11,440 bases of DNA from an uncultured Pirellula sp. GTDB taxonomy: Bacteria; Planctomycetota; Planctomycetia; Pirellulales; Pirellulaceae. The position numbers and the translations under genes are program-made. The stretch is from NCBI GenBank assembly GCA_903837255.1, contig CAILTZ010000688.1, positions 1 to 11,440 of the forward strand, in the 5' to 3' direction. This document shows, in pieces, positions 5,988-11,440 of the stretch. Each line of letters starts with the position of its first letter. Position 1 is the stretch's first letter. Below the pieces are notes generated by a model. The model was not told where the DNA came from. It did no database searches and saw nothing but the letters and a program-made list of their open reading frames with translations.

Positions 5988-7964
5988 ATGAGTGTTTTTT
6001 CATTGGACAGTTGGTTGACTTTGATTCCTGTGGTCCATGGGAGTGCGGCTTATGCAAGCGCCCTGCGCAAGGAGCTCTTGAGCCATAGATTCGATGCGAT
6101 TGCGGTACCCTTGCCGGCCTCGTTTGCCGAAGAGGTTATCCGTGGGATCGAGCGACTCCCGGGTTTGTCCGCCGTAGTGCGATTGAGTGCCCAAGCCGAC
6201 CGGGCGCCGAGTTGGACCGAGTCGCAGGATCCGGAGGAGTTTGAGGAACCGGATGAGATAGCGGAGTCGGATGAGTTAGGAGCATCGACGGATCAGAAGG
6301 GGACGTATGTTCCGATCGATCCTTGCCAAGCCGTCATCGCGGCGATCCGATTTGCACTTGGGGAGCGAATTCCGATTGCATGGATCGACTCGGAGAGTGA
6401 CCAGATCGAGAATCACTCACCGGTGTTTGCCGATTGTTTTGCGATTCGGCACACAACCCTAGAGCGATTCTGTAGCGCGATGCTCCCGGCGATCCCACCT
6501 CCGAGTGCAGGGTTGGGCGCAGGGGGGTTGATTGAGCGCATTGAAACGATGTCCGATGGGATCTTGGCCATGCGGAGCAAGTACCGTTCGATCGCGGCGC
6601 TTTGCCCACTGGAGACTTGGCCGTGGCTGCGCGAAGCGATTCGCAGGAAGATGACAGCAGCAGGGGATCCGGATCCGACGAAGGGGTTCGAGCAAGACTT
6701 AGGATCGGGGGGTGAGGGCGAGAGATTTTTCGCGCCAGATCTGTATGCGATCGATCCTCGAAGCTACCTATTTTTGCTCGGGGAATTGCCATTTATCACT
6801 GGGCTTATCGAGGGTGCTCGCCAGGACTTTGAGGATGACGATCAGATGGTTGCCCAGGGGCTTAAGGAGCTCTTTGTCACGGCCAGGAGCAGTTACCGTC
6901 AGGAGCTTGGGAACCGAGCGCGTCAGATCACTCCTTTGTTGATTTCGCAGTGTTTGAAATACGTGCGCAATCAAACCTTGCTCGACCGCCGGATGACTCC
7001 GAGTTTTTACACATTGGCCAAATCGGCTCAGCAGATGATGGGGGATACTTACACGACGCATTTGGTCAATGCGGCCACCGAGTACCCTTTTGATAATCCG
7101 GATGGTTTGCCGAACATGCGTCTGGGGATCGGCGTGGGAGACGTACCTAGCTGGGGTCGGACCAAGTTGGTATCGCGTTTGCCCGGGCCGCCGATGCAGT
7201 GGCATTCGCTGGAGCTTAAACGTCCAGTGCAGAAGAAAGACCAGCGCCGATGGGAGAGTCGCTGGAACCCTTACATGCAGTGCTCTTGGCCTGAGGAGGA
7301 CACGCAGATCGAGAGTTTCCGCAACCGTGTGACCGAGCGAGCCCGACAGATACTGGGTGCCGATTTAGCCCGGAGCGAAAAATTCAGCACCAGCATGATG
7401 GATGGGTTGGATCTACGCGAGACGCTGCGTCACTGGTACGACGGTTCGTTGTATGTGAAGGTCAATCCGCCATCGGTAGGCCAGGTCAACGTAACGGTGA
7501 TGATCTTTGATCCCGAGCCGGACCCTCGAGAATACTCCTGGCGAGCGACTTGGTTTTCCGAGCATCCCGAAGAATCGACGTTGGCGTTCTTTGCAACACC
7601 TTTCCATCAACAAATGATTGGACCGGGGATCGCTATGGCCAACTACGGCGGTTCGATGTTCATCTATCCGCCTCGGGCGATCCCAGACATTTGGCAAGAC
7701 AACCGCTTGGATTACACCGATACCCTCGAGCAGCGTTTGGTGGCCGCCGCTTGCTTGCACTCGGAGTCCCGGCACGTGGCCTTGCTAAGCCCCATACCTC
7801 CGGGGCTTGCACTCAAGAAGATCGCCAAGCGTTATTCGTGCAAGCTAGTGCATGTACCGCTGTCTCACTTTGCCGACAGCGTCGTGCAGCAGCTGAGAGT
7901 CTTTCACGTGCTCAACGGTAGGCATGTGCGAAGCTACGCAGCGGATTTTATTCGCAAGGTTTAG
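5988..7964 (+). CDS. Protein of unknown function, 658 residues
   Basis: I do not confidently recognise this protein. ATG 5988 is chosen because AGGA lies 4 bases upstream; the frame could extend to TTG 5844 but that adds 48 unconvincing residues. No signal peptide is clear. The N-terminus has LIPVVHGSAAYASALRKEL (12-30), then FDAIAVPLP (35-43), an acidic Glu/Asp-rich insert (about 80-97), and a segment with YVPIDPCQAVIAAIRFALG (107-125) and IPIAWIDSE. MSDGILAMRSKYRSI follows (188-202). This order faintly resembles the TraB/EreA/ChaN-like and DUF5682 layout (HG near the start, 'DAV..E', 'PI..ID', late 'R..M...I'), but key acidic residues are not clearly kept, so this is only a hint. The C-terminal half has WNPYMQCSWPEED (426-438), a possible beta-rich part (about 480-565) and LRVFHVLNGRHVRSYAADFI (636-655). 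Its stop overlaps the convergent dehydrogenase gene by 4 bases. Confidence 0.85.
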   Translation: MSVFSLDSWLTLIPVVHGSAAYASALRKELLSHRFDAIAVPLPASFAEEVIRGIERLPGLSAVVRLSAQADRAPSWTESQDPEEFEEPDEIAESDELGASTDQKGTYVPIDPCQAVIAAIRFALGERIPIAWIDSESDQIENHSPVFADCFAIRHTTLERFCSAMLPAIPPPSAGLGAGGLIERIETMSDGILAMRSKYRSIAALCPLETWPWLREAIRRKMTAAGDPDPTKGFEQDLGSGGEGERFFAPDLYAIDPRSYLFLLGELPFITGLIEGARQDFEDDDQMVAQGLKELFVTARSSYRQELGNRARQITPLLISQCLKYVRNQTLLDRRMTPSFYTLAKSAQQMMGDTYTTHLVNAATEYPFDNPDGLPNMRLGIGVGDVPSWGRTKLVSRLPGPPMQWHSLELKRPVQKKDQRRWESRWNPYMQCSWPEEDTQIESFRNRVTERARQILGADLARSEKFSTSMMDGLDLRETLRHWYDGSLYVKVNPPSVGQVNVTVMIFDPEPDPREYSWRATWFSEHPEESTLAFFATPFHQQMIGPGIAMANYGGSMFIYPPRAIPDIWQDNRLDYTDTLEQRLVAAACLHSESRHVALLSPIPPGLALKKIAKRYSCKLVHVPLSHFADSVVQQLRVFHVLNGRHVRSYAADFIRKV

Positions 7965-8851
7965 TGGGACTGCCGAGGGTAGCTGAAAAAACCTTGCCCG
8001 GTCTTCACCCCCAGATGGCCGGCTGCCACCAACGGTTCGACGAGAGCCATCAGCGGCAACCAAACGTGATCCCCCTCGACGAATCGAGCGTTGGACATCG
8101 TTTGAAGCATGATGTCCAAACCGATTTGGTCCATGATTCCGAATGGGCCCACGGGCATACCGGTGGCTTTGGTCCAAGCCAGATCGATGCAAGCCGGGTC
8201 GGCGATGCCGCGTTCGTGGAGTTGCAGAGCGGACTGCAAAACCGTCTTGAGCATCGCGTTGAAGATGTATCCGCTATTCTCAACGGTTTGGACGATCGGT
8301 GTTTGCCCGATCTTGTGCGCAAGTTGGCTTAAGCGTTCGAGAGTCTTTGGATCGGTTTCGGGGGCGGCGGCAACGTCCACGACCGTGGCCTTCCAGATCG
8401 GAACATGGAAGTGGAAATGGGCGTAGCGTTGGGGGTACCGAAGGTGCTTCGAGAAGGTCGATGGGACAAAGTAAGAGCTATTGGAGGCCAGGATTGTTTC
8501 GGCGGGGAAGGCCTCGGAGAGTTGTTTTAGGAGTCGTCGTTTCAGGGCGGCTTGTTCCGGGACGCTCTCGAGGACCAGTTCGATGTTTTCGAGCTTTTGG
8601 GAGGATGCCAAGAGACCTGGGAGTTCCATCAATCGCAGTTGAGATTCGATTTGTTCTGCGGTGCAGCTTGGCCAATAGCCTTGGGTTGAAAACGGTTGGA
8701 GGTTCTCCAGAATCCAGGCTTTGGAGGCGGCCAAGGCTGGTGGGTTTGGGTCACAAAGCAGGACATTGAGACCGTGGGTGAGCATTTGTCCGGCGATTTG
8801 ACGGCCAGTCCAGCCGGCCCCGACGATAGCGACAGTTTCGAAAGATTGCAT
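7961..8851 (-). CDS. 3-hydroxyacyl-CoA dehydrogenase-like protein
   Basis: This 296-residue protein matches the short-chain L-3-hydroxyacyl-CoA dehydrogenase family (about 280-310 residues; NAD-dependent oxidation of 3-hydroxyacyl-CoA or the reverse reaction). The N-terminal Rossmann fold shows VAIVGAGWTGRQIA with GxGxxG at 11-16 and an Asp at 34 expected to favour NAD over NADP. ESVPE (95-99) and SNSS (123-126) follow. The catalytic region reads RYAHFHFHVP (142-151), where H147 aligns with the catalytic His of the usual HFFNP motif. The ENSGYIFN segment (191-198) keeps the Asn, and the C-terminal domain shows GMPVGPFGIMDQIGLD (231-246) and KTGQGFFSYP (283-292). The residue aligned with the catalytic Glu is Asp 159, and HFFNP is HFHVP, so substrate or activity may differ. 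No good ribosome binding site precedes ATG 8851. It converges on the unknown protein and diverges from rpsB. Confidence 0.9.
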   Translation of the reverse strand: MQSFETVAIVGAGWTGRQIAGQMLTHGLNVLLCDPNPPALAASKAWILENLQPFSTQGYWPSCTAEQIESQLRLMELPGLLASSQKLENIELVLESVPEQAALKRRLLKQLSEAFPAETILASNSSYFVPSTFSKHLRYPQRYAHFHFHVPIWKATVVDVAAAPETDPKTLERLSQLAHKIGQTPIVQTVENSGYIFNAMLKTVLQSALQLHERGIADPACIDLAWTKATGMPVGPFGIMDQIGLDIMLQTMSNARFVEGDHVWLPLMALVEPLVAAGHLGVKTGQGFFSYPRQSH

Positions 8852-8892
8852 AACGGAAGGGGGCCTAAAGCTTTGGGGATTTATGGATTTTG

Positions 8893-8907
8893 GGCTCCTT
8901 TGGAGCC
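8893..8907. repeat. Short inverted repeat between dehydrogenase gene and rpsB promoter
   Basis: GGCTCC-TTT-GGAGCC is a perfect 6-bp inverted repeat with a 3-base loop. It lies 42-56 bases upstream of the dehydrogenase ATG and 19 bases upstream of the rpsB -35 element. It could be an operator site or a leader hairpin of the leftward transcript. No T tract follows in either direction. Confidence 0.5.
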
Positions 8908-8925
8908 GATAGCAGCGATTTCCGA

Positions 8926-8953
8926 TTGACGGAACCGGCGAATTCGCTGTAAT
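8926..8953 (+). promoter_or_regulatory. rpsB-tsf promoter (sigma-70 type)
   Basis: TTGACG (8926-8931) and TGTAAT (8948-8953) each match five of six consensus bases with a 16-base spacer, the best promoter in the window. Transcription from about 8960 gives a leader of about 210 bases before rpsB, long enough for post-transcriptional control. Confidence 0.6.
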
Positions 8954-9043
8954 TCTCTCGGCTATGAGGCGGCATGTAAGGGGTTATAGCGACTCCAGGC
9001 CGTCTGATTTTACCAACCTTGCGAGATTCTTTTGAGTGCCGAA

Positions 9044-9063
9044 GGCCCGCGTCGTGGCGGGTC
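9044..9063 (+). promoter_or_regulatory. Stem-loop in the rpsB leader
   Basis: GGCCCGC (9044-9050) pairs with GCGGGTC (9057-9063), including one G-U pair, around the loop GTCGTG. It lies in the roughly 210-base rpsB leader with no T tract behind it. S2 represses its own mRNA in some bacteria through leader structures, so autoregulation is conceivable. I see no match to a known leader motif. Confidence 0.4.
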
Positions 9064-9171
9064 TGTGTGGGTCTTGGTTTTGACGCCGAGGACTCTCATG
9101 GCAGGATTTCGCACAAGAACTCGGACTCCGAGGGCAAGCACCCTTTGGGCTTCGGGTACAAGGAGAAGACT

Positions 9172-9960
9172 GTGGCAAACGAGTTAGTTAGCAAATTGAT
9201 TGAGGCAGGTGCGCACTTCGGACACCGGGTCAGCCGGTGGAACCCCAAGATGGCACCGTATATTTACGGCCGCAAGAATCTGATTCACATCATCGATATC
9301 CGCGAAACACTTCGTGGAATGTTGCGGGCAAAGAAGTATCTCAGCCAGGTAGCCCAAGGCGGCTCGCTGGTTCTTTTTGTTGGGACCAAGCGTCAGGCAT
9401 CGGAAGTCATTCAGCGAGAATCGACACGTTGCGGCATGCCCTTTGTCAGCGAGCGCTGGCTAGGAGGTTGCTTGACCAACTTCCGTACCATTCGCGACCG
9501 GATGGGTCGACTCGAAGAACTCGAGACGATCATGAACAGCGACCAGATCAACGGTTATTCCAAGAAAATGCAGTCGGCGCTCAGCCGCGAGTATCGCAAA
9601 ATCTACCGAAACCTAAACGGTATTCGGACCCTGAACCGCATCCCTGAATGCCTTGTCATTATTGATCCTAAGAAAGAAAAGAATGCGATTCGCGAAGCGA
9701 AAGCTTTAGGGATCACAACCGTGGCCCTGATCGATACCGATTGCGATCCATCCCAAGTCGACTTGGTCATCCCAGGCAACGATGACGGTATTCGCTCGAT
9801 CGATTTGATCGTAAGGCAGCTTGCTGATGCTGTGTTGGCAGGCAAGTCTGAGAATCCAGAGTTGATGAAGACCGTTCCACAAGCCGCCCCGGTTTCAGCA
9901 ATCAAAGATGATGCTGTTTCCGAGATGGCCGCGCTTGCTGAAAAAGAAGCTTTGGGCTAA
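9172..9960 (+). CDS. rpsB: 30S ribosomal protein S2
   Basis: The 262-residue product is ribosomal protein S2, which binds the 16S rRNA head/body junction and is needed to recruit S1 in many bacteria. The start is the GTG at 9172, preceded by AAGGAG with 6-base spacing; the mature sequence then begins (V)[18 protein letters not shown], as expected for S2. Conserved stretches are [19 protein letters not shown] (15-33), [18 protein letters not shown] and [18 protein letters not shown], with the C-terminal [20 protein letters not shown]. The length is near the family's usual 230-270. The frame is open upstream to 9019, but those extra residues do not look like S2. tsf follows after 38 bases on the same strand, the conserved bacterial order. 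The C-terminal tail rich in Ala and Glu after about residue 230 is ordinary variation. Confidence 0.97.
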   Translation: MANELVSKLIEAGAHFGHRVSRWNPKMAPYIYGRKNLIHIIDIRETLRGMLRAKKYLSQVAQGGSLVLFVGTKRQASEVIQRESTRCGMPFVSERWLGGCLTNFRTIRDRMGRLEELETIMNSDQINGYSKKMQSALSREYRKIYRNLNGIRTLNRIPECLVIIDPKKEKNAIREAKALGITTVALIDTDCDPSQVDLVIPGNDDGIRSIDLIVRQLADAVLAGKSENPELMKTVPQAAPVSAIKDDAVSEMAALAEKEALG

Positions 9961-9998
9961 CGCATTCGAACCAACCATTGACTGGAGAAAACACTCAA

Positions 9999-10979
9999 AT
10001 GTCTAACATTTCCGCTACGGCTGTGGCCGACCTCCGCAAGCAAACTGGTGCAGGTTTGATGGACTGCAAAAAGGCGCTCCAAGAGTCCAACGGTGACTAC
10101 GATGGCGCTCTGGAGTACCTGCGCAAAAAGGGCCAAAAGGTTGCTGAGAGGGTCGCCGATAGGGATACCACCGAAGGTTGTGTCGTGACGGTCTTGAACA
10201 GCGACAAGACTGCCGGTGTCGTCTTGGCTCTATGTTGCCAAACCGATTTTGTCGCCAAAAACGAAGGCTTCACCCAACTCGCAAACCAAATCGGTAAGTT
10301 GGCGTTCGATCACAACGTCGAAAACGTCGAGCAACTCAATGCTTTGACGATCGACGGAATGACCGTTGCCGAAAAACTCGTTGAGCAAACCGGAAAGATC
10401 GGCGAGAAGATCGTCGTTTCGGAACTCCATCGGCTCAGCGGCGAGAGGCTTGCAAGCTACATTCATGCTGGCAGTAAAATCGGAGTCCTCTTGTCGTTCA
10501 AGGATGGGGGCAAGGCTGGTGCCGACGAATTTTTCCGCGGCTTGGCCATGCACATCGCCGCCATGAAACCTTCGATCCTCCATTACTCGCAATTCGATCC
10601 AGCGTTTGTCGCACGCGAGACCGAGTCGATGGCCAATCGGATCAAGACCGAGAACGAAGATTTGGCTCGCTTGGGCAAACCCCTCAAGACCGTTCCTCAG
10701 TATGTCAGCAGCCTGCAATTGACCCCCGAGGTCATGAAGGCTGCCGAAGACGCAATCAAGGAGGTACTGAAGGCCGAAGGCAAGCCGGAAAAGATTTGGG
10801 ACAAGATTGTCCCGGGCAAGCTCGATCGATTCGTTGCCGACAATACGCTTTTGGATCAAGACCGCTGCCTGCTCAACCAGTTCTTTGTATTGGATGAGAC
10901 CAAGACGGTCGAAGCGGCCGTGAAGGCGTTTGCCGACTCGGCAGCGATTGTCGCTTTCCGACGCGTTTCGATCGGCTAA
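9999..10979 (+). CDS. tsf: Elongation factor Ts
   Basis: The 326-residue product is EF-Ts, the guanine nucleotide exchange factor that releases GDP from EF-Tu. The N-terminal UBA-like domain contains VADLRKQTGAGLMDCKKAL (8-26). The core has the signature TDFVAKNEGF (about 83-92), matching the TDFVA motif that inserts into EF-Tu. The C-terminal part has GKPEKIWDKIVPGKLDRF (about 263-280) followed by LLDQ, typical of the family. Length is longer than E. coli EF-Ts (283) mainly through the region around 190-245, which is within family variation. ATG 9999 is chosen because the protein then starts directly with MSNISATAVADLRK; a TTG at 9978 is spurious. GGAG lies 11 bases upstream, a slightly long spacing. 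It is co-transcribed with rpsB and closed by a strong terminator. Confidence 0.97.
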   Translation: MSNISATAVADLRKQTGAGLMDCKKALQESNGDYDGALEYLRKKGQKVAERVADRDTTEGCVVTVLNSDKTAGVVLALCCQTDFVAKNEGFTQLANQIGKLAFDHNVENVEQLNALTIDGMTVAEKLVEQTGKIGEKIVVSELHRLSGERLASYIHAGSKIGVLLSFKDGGKAGADEFFRGLAMHIAAMKPSILHYSQFDPAFVARETESMANRIKTENEDLARLGKPLKTVPQYVSSLQLTPEVMKAAEDAIKEVLKAEGKPEKIWDKIVPGKLDRFVADNTLLDQDRCLLNQFFVLDETKTVEAAVKAFADSAAIVAFRRVSIG

Positions 10980-10998
10980 TTCGGCTCCAACGCCGAAT
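10979..10998 (+). repeat. Small inverted repeat just after tsf
   Basis: ATTCGGC (10979-10985) and GCCGAAT (10992-10998) form a 7-bp stem with a 6-base loop directly at the tsf stop codon, 21 bases before the main terminator stem. There is no T tract; it may protect the 3' end of the transcript. Confidence 0.45.
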
Positions 10999-11019
10999 CG
11001 ATACAACTTCCAGACGAAT

Positions 11020-11055
11020 AATCCCGGGGCAAAAAACCCCGGGATTTTTTGTTTT
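11020..11055 (+). terminator. Intrinsic terminator of the rpsB-tsf operon
   Basis: AATCCCGGGG (11020-11029) pairs perfectly with CCCCGGGATT (11037-11046) around a CAAAAAA loop, and is followed by a T-rich stretch interrupted by one G (T residues at 11045-11050 and 11052-11056). This is a canonical Rho-independent terminator about 40 bases after the tsf stop. Confidence 0.93.
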
Positions 11056-11056
11056 T

Positions 11057-11250
11057 GCTGGCCGAATCGTTGCTTTCGATACCCAACCGGCTGAATCCTT
11101 GACGAATTCTTCAGCGAATTTGAGTACAATCCTGGCGGAAACTTTCTCTAAACTTTAGGGATTAACAGACCCCAACCCGGCAGGATCCTGCTGGTAGGAA
11201 AGCCTAGCGGACCCGGGTCGTGGCGGATATCGAAAGGGAAATCAGAAGAC
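11057..11250. other. Intergenic region after the tsf terminator
   Basis: No gene is seen here. It holds a possible promoter and two palindromes: a near-perfect one, CCGGCAG-GATC-CTGCTGG (11177-11194, one G-U pair if transcribed), and GACCCGGGTC (11210-11219). If the promoter is real, the leader of the next gene would be over 100 bases long and structured. Confidence 0.45.
11099..11130 (+). promoter_or_regulatory. Possible promoter of the last transcription unit
   Basis: TACAAT (11125-11130) is a good -10 element (five of six). The nearest -35-like hexamer, TTGACG (11099-11104), lies 20 bases upstream, longer than the usual 16-18, so the -10 may work with a poor -35 instead. Confidence 0.35.
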
Positions 11251-11403
11251 ATGCAGACCTCGAAAACTCTACGATCCATCGTTTCCCTGGCCCTCGTTTT
11301 CCCGGCCTTTTGTGTTGTTTTCACAGCGTTGGCAGGACAGGCTCTGCGAGCTGTGCGAGACGACAGCTTTCTACTGAATGGCGGGAAGGGCGAGTTCCGA
11401 TGA
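11251..11403 (+). CDS. Small hydrophobic or secreted protein, 50 residues
   Basis: This short frame runs from ATG 11251 to TGA 11401-11403. It begins MQTSKTLRSIVSLALVFPAF, with Lys and Arg before a hydrophobic stretch of about 20 residues (9-28), typical of a signal peptide or single membrane helix. It then has ALAGQALRAVRDD and a short polar tail ending GKGEFR. GGG lies 12 bases upstream of the ATG. The stop overlaps the next ATG as ATGA, which argues for translational coupling and therefore for real coding. No family is recognised. It may also be the 5' part of a gene broken by a frameshift near its end, since the downstream frame is open to the window edge. Confidence 0.5.
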   Translation: MQTSKTLRSIVSLALVFPAFCVVFTALAGQALRAVRDDSFLLNGGKGEFR

Positions 11404-11440
11404 TGCTGCACACAGTCTCCGTCCTCATCCATCGCCAACC
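11400..11440 (+). CDS. Start of a further gene, cut by the window end
   Basis: An ATG at 11400 overlaps the preceding stop (ATGA), and a second ATG follows at 11403. GGGAAGGG (11383-11390) is placed 9 bases before the first ATG and would serve as its ribosome binding site. Only 13 codons are visible (MMLHTVSVLIHRQ), too few to assign a family. Confidence 0.4.
   Translation, partial: MMLHTVSVLIHRQ

Noticed and set aside
9019..9171. N-terminal extension of rpsB from 9019
   Set aside because: The extra 51 residues do not resemble S2, and the GTG at 9172 has a strong AAGGAG site and the expected mature N-terminus.
10230..11129. 299-residue open frame antisense to tsf
   Set aside because: It is the complement shadow of a certain EF-Ts gene, crosses the operon terminator, and has no recognisable domain or ribosome binding site.
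11148..11438. 96-residue minus-strand open frame at the right edge
   Set aside because: The opposite strand has a signal-peptide-like ORF with ATGA coupling and a ribosome binding site; the minus frame is Arg/Cys-rich without a domain pattern.

Overview
The window looks like chromosomal DNA of a planctomycete (Planctomycetota, probably Pirellulales-like). The main evidence is an adjacent gene pair of a type that is hugely expanded in that phylum: a secreted PSCyt1/PSCyt2(DUF1549)/PSD1(DUF1553) protein followed by a DUF1501 protein. The moderately GC-rich composition, the frequent GATCGA/CGATCG words, the uneven presence of Shine-Dalgarno sequences and the DUF4404 gene fit this. The lineage below phylum is inference.

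Layout. Bases 1-234 hold the start of a leftward lipoprotein gene that runs off the window edge. A divergent intergenic region (235-410) separates it from a rightward cluster: a 1104-residue cytochrome/DUF1549/DUF1553 protein (411-3725), a DUF1501 protein with a twin-arginine-like N-terminus (3745-5172) and, after a short heptamer tandem repeat, a 90-residue DUF4404 protein (5234-5506). A perfect 15-bp-stem palindrome and a roughly 440-base non-coding stretch follow. This stretch contains a 12-bp tandem duplication, T-rich DNA and a candidate promoter with an 11-bp direct repeat. Next is a 658-residue protein of unknown function (5988-7964), whose stop overlaps by 4 bp the end of a leftward 3-hydroxyacyl-CoA dehydrogenase-like gene (7961-8851).

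The right part is housekeeping: a promoter and long leader, then rpsB (GTG start at 9172) and tsf (9999-10979), closed by a textbook intrinsic terminator (11020-11055). A new transcription unit seems to begin after it, with a 50-residue hydrophobic ORF (11251-11403) coupled by an ATGA overlap to a CDS cut by the window end.

How the genes relate. The DUF1549/DUF1553 and DUF1501 proteins probably work together outside the cytoplasm. rpsB-tsf is the conserved translation operon. The unknown 658-residue protein and the dehydrogenase are convergent, so they are not an operon. I found no RNA genes, CRISPR array, insertion sequence or clear defence system. The items most worth a second look are the unknown protein and its repeat-containing promoter region, a possible upstream ORF in the rpsB leader, the altered active site of the dehydrogenase, and the palindrome at 5520-5551.
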